Assembly: GCA_024235255.1 (NCBI GenBank)
Contig: JACKMT010000002.1
Location: 62,001-126,000 of the forward strand
From: Chromatiaceae bacterium
Lineage (GTDB): Bacteria > Pseudomonadota > Gammaproteobacteria > Chromatiales > Chromatiaceae
DNA: 64,000 nucleotides
Direction of reading: 5' to 3'
Below the pieces are notes generated by a model that searched no databases, was not told where the DNA came from, and saw nothing but the letters and a program-made list of their open reading frames with translations. The position numbers were made by a program, and so were the translations under genes. Below, one piece after another: positions 16,989 to 27,219 of the stretch (within the stretch, counting starts at the first letter, position 1; each line of letters starts with the position of its first letter).

Positions 16989-17264
16989 TTTGATGATTTT
17001 CCTTTTGCTAAGAGAGGGGCAGCCATTAGTCTAACCCACCGTCTCTATTTTATCGTATTGCGCTGAACCCCTGCCCGACCGGTAGCAACGCAGCCGATCA
17101 GCGCAGCCAATAGCGCCAGCAGCTGCCAGTTAACAATTCACACAGGATCAATGCCCCATATTTCCATTTGGTGCACATATCCCATACCCACCTCTACAAG
17201 AAACAACGACTACTACGGCTGCTACCTATCCCCCCCAACAGCTCTGTAAACTCGCGTATTACGC
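16989..17264. other. Part of a 471-bp non-coding gap upstream of urtA
   Basis: I see no supported gene. One minus-strand frame (about 17049-17126) would encode a hydrophobic peptide with LLALLAALIGC, but it has no start codon or ribosome site. A lone TGGTGCA half-site lies at 17169-17175. The remainder of the gap, 17265-17459, holds the urtA control elements listed separately. Confidence 0.4.
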
Positions 17265-17293
17265 TGCACCAGTTCGAATCACAGCATGGTGCA
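17265..17293 (+). promoter_or_regulatory. NtrC-type half-sites upstream of urtA
   Basis: TGCACCA (17265-17271) and TGGTGCA (17287-17293) are perfect opposite half-sites. They are spaced 12 bases wider than the normal NtrC dyad. They may be secondary sites next to the better box at 17307. Confidence 0.35.
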
Positions 17294-17306
17294 ATTACTC
17301 AAACTC

Positions 17307-17323
17307 TGCCCAACTTTGGTGCA
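17307..17323 (+). promoter_or_regulatory. NtrC-like enhancer box upstream of urtA
   Basis: TGCCCAACTTTGGTGCA fits TGCAC-N7-GTGCA with one arm mismatch (C for A) and has the favoured TTGGTGCA right half. It sits about 90-107 bp upstream of the start expected from the sigma-54 promoter at 17388. That matches the geometry at narK. Confidence 0.5.
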
Positions 17324-17387
17324 GTTTAATCCGCATGTTCCGCAGACAGATTCTTATCCAACTGTTTTAAATAAGATTTAGTTTCAA

Positions 17388-17403
17388 TGGCACACATAGT
17401 GCT
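17388..17403 (+). promoter_or_regulatory. Sigma-54 (-24/-12) promoter of the urt-ure locus
   Basis: TGGCACACATAGTGCT matches the RpoN consensus with a perfect TGGCAC and the GG and GC doublets at the required spacing; the one clear deviation is G for T at the -13 flank. The expected transcript start is near 17414. The leader then runs 46 bases to the urtA ATG, with AAGGA just upstream of it. Confidence 0.65.
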
Positions 17404-17459
17404 TTAGAGCCATCAAGCCTTGTGCCCAAAACTATCAACAGTCAGACGGAAGGAAAATT

Positions 17460-18761
17460 ATGAGTATGATCAAACGCAGATTCAGATCGTCCCTGCTTGG
17501 TGCCGCCGCTGCCACCGCACTCACGGCGGCATCTGCCGCCGGCGCCGCGGACACCATCAAGGTCGGCATTCTTCACTCGCTCTCGGGCACCATGGCCATC
17601 AGCGAAACCACGCTGAAAGACACCATGCTGATGCTGATCGAAGAGCAAAACAAGAAAGGCGGTCTGTTGGGCAAGCAGCTGGAACCGGTGGTGGTCGACC
17701 CCGCCTCCAACTGGCCGCTGTTTGCGGAGAAGGCGCGTGAGCTGCTGAGCCAGCACAAGGTGGCGGCTATCTTCGGCAACTGGACCTCGGTGTCGCGCAA
17801 ATCGGTCCTGCCGGTAGTCGAGGAGCTGAACGGCCTGCTCTTCTATCCGGTCCAGTATGAAGGCGAGGAGTCCTCCAAAAATGTCTTCTATACCGGCGCC
17901 GCGCCCAATCAGCAGGCAATTCCCGCCGTCGACTACCTGATGAACGAGATCGGCGTCAAACGCTGGGTGCTGGCAGGCACCGACTATGTCTATCCCAGAA
18001 CCACCAACAAAATCCTGGAGGCCTATCTGAAAGCCAAGGGTGTCGCGGATAAGGACATCATGATCAACTACACGCCGTTCGGCCACTCCGACTGGCAGTC
18101 GATCGTCTCGGAGATCAAGAAGTTCGGCTCGACCGGGGTCAAAACCGCGGTGGTCTCCACCATCAACGGCGACGCCAATGTGCCTTTCTACAAAGAGCTT
18201 GGCAACCAGGGGCTTTCCGCCGAGGATATTCCGGTGGTCGCCTTCTCGGTGGGTGAAGAGGAGCTCTCCGGCATCGACACCAAACCGCTGGTCGGACACC
18301 TGGCCGCATGGAACTACTTCATGAGCGTGGATGCGGAATCCAACAGCGAATTCATCAGCGCCTGGAAAGCCTTCATCAAGAACGACAAGCGCGTCACCAA
18401 CGATCCGATGGAGGCGCACTATATCGGCTTTAACATGTGGGTTAAAGCGGTCGAAAAAGCGGGCACCACCGACTCCGACGCGGTGCAGGAGGCGATCATC
18501 GGCATCGCCGTACCCAACCTGACCGGCGGCCTCTCGGCGATGATGCCTAACCACCACATCACCAAGCCGGTACTGATCGGTGAGATCCAGGAAGATGGCC
18601 AGTTCGTCGTGGTTTGGCAGACCTCCGGTCTGGTCGCCGGTGACGCCTGGTCCGATTTCCTGCCCGGCTCCAAGGATATCATTGCCGACTGGAGAGCACC
18701 GCTCAGCTGTGGTAACTACAACGTAAAGACGGCCAAATGCTCGGGTCAGAACTACGAGTAG
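17460..18761 (+). CDS. urtA: Urea ABC transporter, periplasmic binding protein UrtA
   Basis: This 433-residue urea binding protein has a signal peptide with an RRR N-region and a hydrophobic Ala-rich core ending ASAAGAA, then DTIKVGILHSLSGTMAISET, the canonical UrtA start. VVDPASNWPLFAEKARELL, AIFGNWTSVSRKSVLPVVEE and YPVQYEGEESS are specific to urea/short-chain-amide binding proteins. It captures urea in the periplasm for UrtBCDE. It is the first gene after the sigma-54 promoter and is followed by a strong hairpin, so it is probably made in excess of the membrane parts. Identity is sure because the complete urtBCDE and urease genes follow. Confidence 0.96.
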   Translation: MSMIKRRFRSSLLGAAAATALTAASAAGAADTIKVGILHSLSGTMAISETTLKDTMLMLIEEQNKKGGLLGKQLEPVVVDPASNWPLFAEKARELLSQHKVAAIFGNWTSVSRKSVLPVVEELNGLLFYPVQYEGEESSKNVFYTGAAPNQQAIPAVDYLMNEIGVKRWVLAGTDYVYPRTTNKILEAYLKAKGVADKDIMINYTPFGHSDWQSIVSEIKKFGSTGVKTAVVSTINGDANVPFYKELGNQGLSAEDIPVVAFSVGEEELSGIDTKPLVGHLAAWNYFMSVDAESNSEFISAWKAFIKNDKRVTNDPMEAHYIGFNMWVKAVEKAGTTDSDAVQEAIIGIAVPNLTGGLSAMMPNHHITKPVLIGEIQEDGQFVVVWQTSGLVAGDAWSDFLPGSKDIIADWRAPLSCGNYNVKTAKCSGQNYE

Positions 18762-18788
18762 CCTGAATCCGATTCTGTAATGAAACGG

Positions 18789-18820
18789 TATTGAGCCGGC
18801 CCGAAACGGCCGGCTCAATA
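18789..18820. terminator. Strong hairpin between urtA and urtB
   Basis: Perfect 13-bp arms TATTGAGCCGGCC (18789-18801) and GGCCGGCTCAATA (18808-18820) enclose a six-base CGAAAC loop 28 bp after the urtA stop. No T run follows, so partial termination or 3'-end protection of the urtA message is likelier than complete termination. Confidence 0.65.
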
Positions 18821-18873
18821 GTTATCCGGACGACGCGGCGAAACACCGCGACCAATCCTAAAAACGGCTTCCG

Positions 18874-20523
18874 ATGAACCCTCATGCAGACACAACAAGA
18901 CGAATGAATTTAGTCAGGATTTTTCAGTGGCTGCTGCTCATCTCACTGAGCATGGCCACCACCCTGGTCAACGCTGCCGCGGTGATGCAGGACGACGCGC
19001 TCAACAGTGCGGCGGTGCTGCTGAAATCAGCCAGCTTCAAAGATAAATCCAAAGCGGTCGACCTGCTGTCGGCGCATGCCGGTGAGCAGGCCGGTATGGT
19101 GCTGGAAGCGTTTCTGGATAACCGCCTCTACACTGCCAAAACCGATAAACGACTGGTCATTGCCGACAGCCGGGGTGATGCTTATGCCGTCACCGATGCA
19201 CTGACCAACGAGGATTTGGGACGCACCAGTAAAAGCGGACTGAAAATCATCACCCTGAATAACAGCCTCCGCAGACAGATCCGGGAGGCGCTTGCGCTGC
19301 TGGATCTGCGCCACCCGGACGCGAACCGGCGGCTTGCCGCCGTCAATCAGCTGCTGGACCGTCCCGCAGCGGAGCACGCCCAGCTGCTGCAGCCGCTGCT
19401 GCAACAGGAGCAGGACGCCCGGGTGCGCGAAGCCATGCAGATAGTGACCGCGCTCGGGGCGCTCACCTCCGACGACGTGCAGCAGCGTTTGAGTGCGATA
19501 GAGACACTCGAGGGTAACGTCCACCCGGCGGTGCGCAACGGACTGGCCAAGTTGCAACGCACTGCCCAGGACCCGGCGGTAATGAAAAGGATCGGACAAG
19601 TGCTGGAGAGCATTCAGAGCAAACTGCAGGTCTACCGGTTTATCGAAAACATGTTCTTCGGGCTCAGCCTCGGTTCGGTACTGGTGCTTGCCGCAATCGG
19701 CCTGGCCATCACGTTTGGGGTCATGGGAGTGATCAACATGGCGCACGGCGAACTGATCATGCTCGGCGCCTACACTACCTACGTGATCCAACTGCTGCTG
19801 CCTGACAACATCGGCGCCTCGGTGCTGATCGCAATACCGGCGGCCTTTGTCGTCTCCGGACTGGTCGGCATCGCCATCGAGCGGGGCGTCATCCGCTTCC
19901 TCTACGGCCGGTCGCTGGAGACGCTGCTGGCGACCTTCGGTATCAGCCTGATCCTGCAGCAGGCGGTCCGCTCGATCTTCTCCCCGCTCAACCGCTCGGT
20001 GGCGACCCCGGCCTGGATGAGCGGCAGCTGGGAGATCAACAGCGCACTCTCGTTGACGCTCAACCGCCTCTATATCATCCTATTCGCGCTGCTGGTTTTT
20101 GCCGCACTCTACATCGTACTGAAGAAGACATCGCTGGGACTGCAGGTGCGGGCGGTATCTCAGAACCGTGCCATGGCGCGCGCCATGGGGGTGCGCTCCG
20201 AGTGGGTGGATGCGATGACTTTCGGGCTCGGCTCGGGCATTGCCGGGGTGGCTGGGGTGGCATTAAGCCAGCTCACCAACGTGGGACCCAATCTGGGACA
20301 GAGCTATATCATCGACAGCTTCATGGTGGTGGTCTTCGGCGGCGTCGGCAATCTGTGGGGTACGCTGGTGAGCGGCATGACGCTCGGCGTCGCCAACAAG
20401 TTCATGGAGCCCTGGTCCGGCGCAGTACTGGCAAAAATTCTGGTGTTGGTGTTCATCATCCTGTTTATTCAAAAACGGCCGCGCGGACTCTTCCCGCAGA
20501 AGGGCCGCGCTGCGGAGGGTTGA
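18874..20523 (+). CDS. urtB: Urea ABC transporter permease UrtB
   Basis: This 549-residue protein has a signal-like N-terminal segment (about residues 14-32) and a soluble region of about 220 residues, rich in short helical repeats, which is usual in UrtB. The LivH-like permease domain begins near residue 255. The hallmark FGVMGVINMAHGELIMLGAY is at about 285-305, and SLGLQVRAVSQNRAMARAMGV carries the ATPase-contact loop. SYIIDSFMVVVFGGVGNLWG is also typical. With UrtC it forms the urea channel in the inner membrane. The start is uncertain: ATG 18874 or ATG 18904, neither with a good ribosome site. Confidence 0.94.
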   Translation: MNPHADTTRRMNLVRIFQWLLLISLSMATTLVNAAAVMQDDALNSAAVLLKSASFKDKSKAVDLLSAHAGEQAGMVLEAFLDNRLYTAKTDKRLVIADSRGDAYAVTDALTNEDLGRTSKSGLKIITLNNSLRRQIREALALLDLRHPDANRRLAAVNQLLDRPAAEHAQLLQPLLQQEQDARVREAMQIVTALGALTSDDVQQRLSAIETLEGNVHPAVRNGLAKLQRTAQDPAVMKRIGQVLESIQSKLQVYRFIENMFFGLSLGSVLVLAAIGLAITFGVMGVINMAHGELIMLGAYTTYVIQLLLPDNIGASVLIAIPAAFVVSGLVGIAIERGVIRFLYGRSLETLLATFGISLILQQAVRSIFSPLNRSVATPAWMSGSWEINSALSLTLNRLYIILFALLVFAALYIVLKKTSLGLQVRAVSQNRAMARAMGVRSEWVDAMTFGLGSGIAGVAGVALSQLTNVGPNLGQSYIIDSFMVVVFGGVGNLWGTLVSGMTLGVANKFMEPWSGAVLAKILVLVFIILFIQKRPRGLFPQKGRAAEG

Positions 20524-20526
20524 AGC

Positions 20527-21615
20527 GTGAGCATGGTTAATCCGCTGAAACAGGACCGCGGCGGGCAGCTGTTTCTGGCCCTACTGCTGCTGGCAATGGT
20601 GCTGGTGCCGGTACTGAACCTGACGCTGCCCGCAAGCAGCCCGTTCCACATCTCCACCTACACGGTGACACTGCTTGGCAAATATCTCGCCTTTGCCCTG
20701 CTCGCGATCGCGGTGGATCTCGCCTGGGGTTACCTGGGCATCCTGAGTCTGGGGCACGGCGCTTTTTTTGCCTTGGGCGGCTACGCGATGGGCATGTACC
20801 TGATGCGCCAGATCGGCGAGCGCGGCGTCTACGGCAACCCGCTGCTGCCCGACTTCATGGTGTTCCTCAACTGGGACTCGCTGCCTTGGTTCTGGCACGG
20901 CTTCGACATGTTCTGGTTCGCCCTGCTGATGGTCATGCTAGTGCCCGGCCTGCTCGCCTTCGTGTTCGGCTGGTTCGCCTTCCGCTCGCGCGTGACCGGC
21001 GTCTATTTGTCGATCATCACCCAGGCGTTGACCTATGCATTGATGCTCGCCTTCTTCCGCAACGAGATGGGCTTTGGCGGCAACAACGGCCTGACCGATT
21101 TCAAGGATATCCTCGGCTTCAATCTGCAGGACGACACCACCCGCATCGCCCTTTTCATCACCACTGCGGTAATGTTGGCAGTGGGCTACATCGCCTGCCG
21201 CGCGATCGTCGTCTCCCGCCTCGGCAAAGTGGCGGTGGCAATCCGCGACGCCGAGGACCGTACCCGCTTCGTCGGCTACCGGGTGGAGTATGTCAAACTT
21301 GCGATATTCACCTTCTCAGCCGTGCTGGCGGGTATCGCCGGCGCCCTCTATGTGCCGCAGGTCGGCATTATAAATCCCGGTGAATTCTCGCCGCTGAACT
21401 CCATCGAAATCGTCATCTGGGTAGCTGTGGGCGGCCGCGCCACGCTGTACGGCGCCGCGGCCGGGGCGATCATGGTCAACTACGGTAAGAGCTACTTCAC
21501 CGCGGCACTGCCGGAGGTGTGGCTGTTTGCACTCGGTGCACTGTTCGTGCTGGTCACCCTGTTCCTGCCGAAGGGCGTTATCGGCCTGCTCAATCGAAGG
21601 AGGGCCGAGTCGTGA
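20527..21615 (+). CDS. urtC: Urea ABC transporter permease UrtC
   Basis: This 362-residue LivM-like permease has the hallmark GYLGILSLGHGAFFALGGY near residue 75, and YLSIITQALTYALMLAFFRNE and GGNNGLTDFKDILG, which are characteristic of UrtC. The C-terminus (ALGALFVLVTLFLPKGVIGL) is typical. The GTG at 20527 lies three bases after the urtB stop, and an ATG two codons later is the alternative. Its stop overlaps the urtD GTG by three bases, indicating coupled translation. Confidence 0.94.
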   Translation: MSMVNPLKQDRGGQLFLALLLLAMVLVPVLNLTLPASSPFHISTYTVTLLGKYLAFALLAIAVDLAWGYLGILSLGHGAFFALGGYAMGMYLMRQIGERGVYGNPLLPDFMVFLNWDSLPWFWHGFDMFWFALLMVMLVPGLLAFVFGWFAFRSRVTGVYLSIITQALTYALMLAFFRNEMGFGGNNGLTDFKDILGFNLQDDTTRIALFITTAVMLAVGYIACRAIVVSRLGKVAVAIRDAEDRTRFVGYRVEYVKLAIFTFSAVLAGIAGALYVPQVGIINPGEFSPLNSIEIVIWVAVGGRATLYGAAAGAIMVNYGKSYFTAALPEVWLFALGALFVLVTLFLPKGVIGLLNRRRAES

Positions 21616-22442
21616 ATTCACTACAAAATCTGCGCGAGGTGATGCGCCGCGACCGGGTGTTCGACTTTATGCTGCAGACCACCGGGCTCGAGGTGGACCT
21701 CAGCCACGGCACCATTCTCTACCTGGAGGATGTCTCGGTCAGCTTCGACGGCTTCAAAGCGATCAACGAGCTGAACCTCTATATCGATGCCGGTGAACTG
21801 CGCTGCATTATCGGCCCCAACGGGGCGGGCAAGACGACGATGATGGACATCATCACCGGCAAGACCCGACCCGACCGGGGGAGTGTCTATTTCGGCCAGA
21901 ACATCAACCTGCTCCATCTCAACGAAGCGGAGATTGCGCAGGCGGGCATCGGCCGCAAATTCCAGAAACCGACGGTATTTGAATTCCACAGCGTGTTTGA
22001 AAACCTGGAACTCTCCATGGCCGGCGACAAGCGCGTCTGGCCGACCTTCCGGGCACGCCTGGCTGGGGCACAGCTTGATCGCATTGATAACGTGCTGGAG
22101 ATCATTGGCCTGCAGGCGCATCGCAGCAGATACGCCGGCTCGCTCTCCCACGGCCAGAAGCAGTGGCTCGAAATCGGCATGCTGTTGATGCAGAATCCCA
22201 AGCTGCTGCTGGTGGACGAACCGGTCGCCGGCATGACCCACCAGGAGATGGAGCGCACCGGGGAGCTGCTCACCTCGCTGGCGGGCGAACACACCGTGGT
22301 GGTGGTGGAGCACGACATGGATTTCGTGCGCTCCATCGCGCGCAAGGTCACCGTACTGCACCAGGGCAGCGTGCTGGCCGAAGGGAGCATGGACGAGGTG
22401 CAGAACGACCGGCGCGTGGTGGAGGTGTATTTGGGGGAGTAG
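21612..22442 (+). CDS. urtD: Urea ABC transporter ATPase UrtD
   Basis: The product is 276 residues from the GTG at 21612, chosen because AAGGAGGG lies six bases upstream and overlaps the urtC end; a longer in-frame extension to 21519 is only a shadow within urtC. It shows GPNGAGKTTMMDIITGKTRP (Walker A), the UrtD-type signature LSHGQKQWLEIGMLLMQNP, LLLVDEPVAGMT and VVEHDMDFV. IGRKFQKPTVFEFHSVFENL is typical of LivG/UrtD proteins. It energises urea import together with UrtE. Confidence 0.95.
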   Translation: MNSLQNLREVMRRDRVFDFMLQTTGLEVDLSHGTILYLEDVSVSFDGFKAINELNLYIDAGELRCIIGPNGAGKTTMMDIITGKTRPDRGSVYFGQNINLLHLNEAEIAQAGIGRKFQKPTVFEFHSVFENLELSMAGDKRVWPTFRARLAGAQLDRIDNVLEIIGLQAHRSRYAGSLSHGQKQWLEIGMLLMQNPKLLLVDEPVAGMTHQEMERTGELLTSLAGEHTVVVVEHDMDFVRSIARKVTVLHQGSVLAEGSMDEVQNDRRVVEVYLGE

Positions 22443-22477
22443 CCCAATAACGGCGCTTACTTAAACCAGAAAACCGC

Positions 22478-22555
22478 CGTCATCCCGGCGTAAGCCGGGA
22501 TCCACTACTACCAATGGTGGTCTCTTCTCTGGATTCCGGCCTACGCCGGAATGAC
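22478..22555. repeat. 78-bp palindromic repeat element, copy A
   Basis: The element starts CGTCATCCCGG and ends CCGGAATGAC, with internal inverted copies (CCCGGCGTAAGCCGGGAT and ATTCCGGCCTACGCCGGAAT) either side of an ACCAATGGTGGT centre. It lies between urtD and urtE. The same architecture and exact length recur at 26617-26694 and, decayed, at 39684-39761. It resembles small non-autonomous palindromic repeats of proteobacteria. Confidence 0.8.
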
Positions 22556-22602
22556 GAAAGAGTGAACAGAGTGTCGGACTCAGAAAATTAGAGAACTAAC
22601 TC

Positions 22603-23298
22603 ATGCTGGAAGTCAACGCAATCAACCAATTTTATGGCGAATCGCACACCTTGTGGGACCTCGATCTGGGTGTCCCGGAAGGAAAATGCACCTGCCTGAT
22701 GGGGCGCAACGGGGTCGGCAAAACCACGCTGCTGCAGTGCATCATGGGGCTGCTGCCGATCAAGTCCGGCGAGATCCGCTTCAACGGCGACAACCTCAAC
22801 AAGCAGATCGCGGAAAAGCGCGCCTCGCTGGGCATCGGATATGTTCCCCAGGGCCGCCAGATCTTCCCGCTGTTGACGGTTGAGGAGAACCTGCGTATCG
22901 GACTTCCGGTACGCAAGCAGGATCGCAACCGGATACCGGAGTTCATCTTTGAACTCTTTCCTGTGTTGAAGGAGATGCTGGGGCGCAGAGGCGGCGACCT
23001 CTCGGGCGGGCAGCAGCAGCAGCTGGCCATCGGCCGCGCGCTGGTGATCGATCCGAAACTGCTGATTCTGGATGAACCCACCGAGGGGATTCAGCCCAAT
23101 ATTGTACAGGAGATCGGCGATATCATTTTGCGGCTCAACCGTGAGATCGGCTTGACGGTGCTGCTGGTGGAGCAGAAGCTGCCCTTCGCCCGCAAGGTGG
23201 CGGATCGTTTCTCTATTCTGGACCGCGGACGGCAGGTCGCCTGCGGTGAGATGCAACAGCTCAACGACGAGCTCATTCGTCAATATCTGACGGTGTGA
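22603..23298 (+). CDS. urtE: Urea ABC transporter ATPase UrtE
   Basis: This 231-residue ATPase has GRNGVGKTTLLQCIMGLLPI, LSGGQQQQLAIGRALVIDP, LLILDEPTEGIQPNIVQEIG and LLVEQKLPFA. NQFYGESHTLWDLDLGVPEG at the start is diagnostic for UrtE. It is separated from urtD by 160 bp containing the palindromic repeat copy A. Its TGA overlaps a possible GTG start of ureD, which couples transporter and urease genes. Confidence 0.95.
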   Translation: MLEVNAINQFYGESHTLWDLDLGVPEGKCTCLMGRNGVGKTTLLQCIMGLLPIKSGEIRFNGDNLNKQIAEKRASLGIGYVPQGRQIFPLLTVEENLRIGLPVRKQDRNRIPEFIFELFPVLKEMLGRRGGDLSGGQQQQLAIGRALVIDPKLLILDEPTEGIQPNIVQEIGDIILRLNREIGLTVLLVEQKLPFARKVADRFSILDRGRQVACGEMQQLNDELIRQYLTV

Positions 23299-23300
23299 TC

Positions 23301-24134
23301 ATGGCCGCTGCCGCCGAACAGCCTGACCGCGGCTGGTATGCAAAACTTCGGCTTGGCTACAAAAAAACTGCGTCAAAAACCGTATTGGCCGAACGCTCCC
23401 GTGAGGGTCCGCTCGCGGTGCAGCGGGCGCTCTACCCGGAAGGGGATCTATGCCACACCTATCTGCTCCATCCACCGGGCGGTGTCGCCGGCGGCGACAG
23501 CCTGGATATTCAGGCCAGGGTAACCTGCGATGCAGCCGCGCTGCTCACCACCCCCGGCGCAACAAAATTCTACCGTTCCGCCGCTCCCTGGGCGCATCAG
23601 CAGCAGATGCTGGAGGTGATCGACGGCTCGCTGGAGTGGCTGCCGCAGGAGAATATTCTGTTTCCGGGCGCCAAGGCCGAGCTCTCCACCAGCGTCGATC
23701 TATACGGTGACGCGGTATTCATCGGCTGGGAGATCGTCTGCCTCGGACGCCCCGCAGTGCAGGAACGCTTCGACCGCGGAGAAGCCATCTTTAGCTTCAG
23801 TCTCAGGCGGAACGACCTGCCGCTGCTGATCGAACGGCTGCACATTCGTGACGAAAAAACTGTGAACGGTGCTGCCGAACTGCGCGGCAAACCGGTGATC
23901 GGCGTATTCTACGCAACACCCGGAAGTGATACGGAGATGCAGCTGATCCGGCAGGAGATCGCGCAAAACCACTGCCATGAACTGGGCGTCACCCTGGTCG
24001 ACGGTCTGCTCGTCGCCCGCTACCTGGGAGAGTCAACCGAGCTTTCCAGACGCTTGTTCACAGAGATGTGGAAACTGCTGCGACCTGTTTTAATGAAACG
24101 TGCTCCGTGCGTCCCGCGCATCTGGAACACCTAG
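23301..24134 (+). CDS. ureD: Urease accessory protein UreD
   Basis: This 277-residue scaffold of the urease maturation complex has AERSREGPLAVQRALYPEGD and the family motif HPPGGVAGGDSLDI near residues 55-70. PGATKFYRS, LEWLPQENILFPGA and the C-terminal RPVLMKRAPCVPRIW are also present. With UreF and UreG it channels nickel into apo-urease. I place the start at the ATG at 23301; a GTG at 23295 would overlap the urtE stop. It begins the urease part of the locus. Confidence 0.93.
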   Translation: MAAAAEQPDRGWYAKLRLGYKKTASKTVLAERSREGPLAVQRALYPEGDLCHTYLLHPPGGVAGGDSLDIQARVTCDAAALLTTPGATKFYRSAAPWAHQQQMLEVIDGSLEWLPQENILFPGAKAELSTSVDLYGDAVFIGWEIVCLGRPAVQERFDRGEAIFSFSLRRNDLPLLIERLHIRDEKTVNGAAELRGKPVIGVFYATPGSDTEMQLIRQEIAQNHCHELGVTLVDGLLVARYLGESTELSRRLFTEMWKLLRPVLMKRAPCVPRIWNT

Positions 24135-24231
24135 CGACTATTCGCCCGGGAACAAATGCATTTTCCCAGGCTCGCATTGCCGGAATAACAGCGCATACTA
24201 GTTCTGGACAGACACCAACGAGGAGAGATTC

Positions 24232-24867
24232 ATGGAACTCACCCCAAGAGAGAGAGACAAGCTGCTACTGTTTACCGCGGCGCTGGTAGCGGAGCGGCGC
24301 AAGGAGCGGGGGCTGAAGCTCAACTACCCTGAAGCGGTGGCTTTTATCAGCGCTGCCATTCTGGAAGGCGCACGTGAGGGCAAAACCGTGGCCGAGCTGA
24401 TGGACTTCGGCCGCACACTGCTGAGCGCCGACGATGTGATGGAAGGGGTGGACGCCATGGTGCACGAGGTGCAGGTCGAAGCTACCTTTCCCGACGGCAC
24501 CAAACTGGTCACGGTGCACGACCCGATCCTGCCGGCGGAGACCACCCCGGAAATTGCCACGCCCGGCGAAATCATCACCGCACCCGGTGAGCGCGAACTC
24601 AATGCCGGCCGAGCTTCGCTGACACTCTCGGTCGCCAACAGCGGTGACCGTCCGATCCAGGTGGGCTCCCACTACCACTTTGCCGAAACCAATCCGGCGC
24701 TGGTTTTCGAACGCGACAAGGCGCGCGGCTATCGCCTCGACATCGCCGCCGGCACCGCGGTGCGCTTCGAACCGGGCCAGACGCGAGAGGTGAAACTGGT
24801 CGCTTTTAGCGGCGACAGACGGGTATTTGGCTTCAACGGTGCGGTAATGGGTGAACTGGGGGATTGA
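24232..24867 (+). CDS. ureAB: Fused urease gamma-beta subunit (UreA-UreB)
   Basis: The 211-residue protein contains both small urease subunits in one chain. Residues 1-100 are the gamma subunit (MELTPRERDKLLLFTAALVAERR, LNYPEAVAFISAAILEGARE, MVHEVQVEATFPDGTKLVTVHDPI). From about residue 110, PGEIITAPGERELNAGR through QVGSHYHFAETNPAL and RLDIAAGTAVRFEPGQTREV to FGFNGAVMGEL is a full beta subunit. There is no stop or frameshift between them. Most proteobacteria encode separate ureA and ureB. A gamma-beta fusion is known in Helicobacter and some other lineages. The ribosome site GAGGAGA precedes the ATG. It assembles with UreC into the nickel enzyme. Confidence 0.95.
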   Translation: MELTPRERDKLLLFTAALVAERRKERGLKLNYPEAVAFISAAILEGAREGKTVAELMDFGRTLLSADDVMEGVDAMVHEVQVEATFPDGTKLVTVHDPILPAETTPEIATPGEIITAPGERELNAGRASLTLSVANSGDRPIQVGSHYHFAETNPALVFERDKARGYRLDIAAGTAVRFEPGQTREVKLVAFSGDRRVFGFNGAVMGELGD

Positions 24868-24870
24868 TCG

Positions 24871-26574
<1,704 letters not shown>

Positions 26575-26616
26575 GTTCCCGGACTCCTCAATGATCGTCA
26601 ATATGCTGAAACAGAT

Positions 26617-26694
26617 CGTCATCCCGGCGCAGGCCGGGATCCACAACCACTGCTGGTGGTCACTTCCCTGGATTCCGGCCTTCGCCGGGATGAC
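26617..26694. repeat. 78-bp palindromic repeat element, copy B
   Basis: The element runs from CGTCATCCCGG to CGCCGGGATGAC with the same internal arms and an ACTGCTGGTGGTC centre, and is exactly as long as copy A. It lies in the 159-bp ureC-ureE gap; an in-frame extension of ureE through it is not a real N-terminus. Confidence 0.8.
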
Positions 26695-26733
26695 ATACCG
26701 TGTTGTTTAAATTCCGCTGTTCATGTCCAAATC

Positions 26734-27219
26734 ATGATTAAACTGATAAAAAAGTGCGACGCTGCAGCTACCGCAGATAGCACGCTGACCCTGCCGCTGC
26801 ACAGCCGCATCAAGAGCCGGCTGCGGGTCACCCTGGACAACGGAAGAGACGCCGGGCTCTTTCTGGAACGTGGCACAACGCTGAAAGACGGAGATCAACT
26901 CTCCAGCGCGGAGGGTTACCGGGTGCAGATCAAAGCTGCCGTCGAAGCTCTCTCCGTCATCTGCAGCGACGATCCGCACCTGCTGGCGCGAGCCTGCTAC
27001 CATTTGGGAAACCGCCACGTTTCGGTTCAGATCGAACCCGGCCGTGTCAGCTTTCTGCACGATCATGTGCTGGACGAGATGCTGCGCGGCTTGGGACTGG
27101 AGGTAACAACCAGCGAAGCGCCATTTGAACCCGAGCCGGGCGCCTACGGCGGCAGCGCGGAGCGGGGGCATCACGGCCATACGCACAGTCACGAACATAC
27201 AGATGAGCACCATCACTGA
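26734..27219 (+). CDS. ureE: Urease nickel metallochaperone UreE
   Basis: The product is 161 residues from the ATG at 26734. UreE features are LPLHSRIKSRLRVTLDNGRDAG, GLFLERGTTLKDGD and LARACYHLGNRHVSVQIEPG, the last holding the dimer-interface metal histidine region. HDHVLDEMLRGLGLEV follows. The C-terminus is a histidine-rich tail with about nine histidines in the last twenty residues (HHGHTHSHEHTDEHHH), suited to nickel binding. It hands nickel to UreG. The ureF start lies inside its last codons, a 17-base overlap. Confidence 0.94.
   Translation: MIKLIKKCDAAATADSTLTLPLHSRIKSRLRVTLDNGRDAGLFLERGTTLKDGDQLSSAEGYRVQIKAAVEALSVICSDDPHLLARACYHLGNRHVSVQIEPGRVSFLHDHVLDEMLRGLGLEVTTSEAPFEPEPGAYGGSAERGHHGHTHSHEHTDEHHH

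Noticed and set aside
17049..17126. Hydrophobic peptide frame on the minus strand in the urtA upstream gap
   Set aside because: No start codon or ribosome site; probably a chance frame or old remnant.
17442..18818. 458-codon minus-strand frame opposite urtA
   Set aside because: urtA is unambiguous and the antisense product shows no family similarity.
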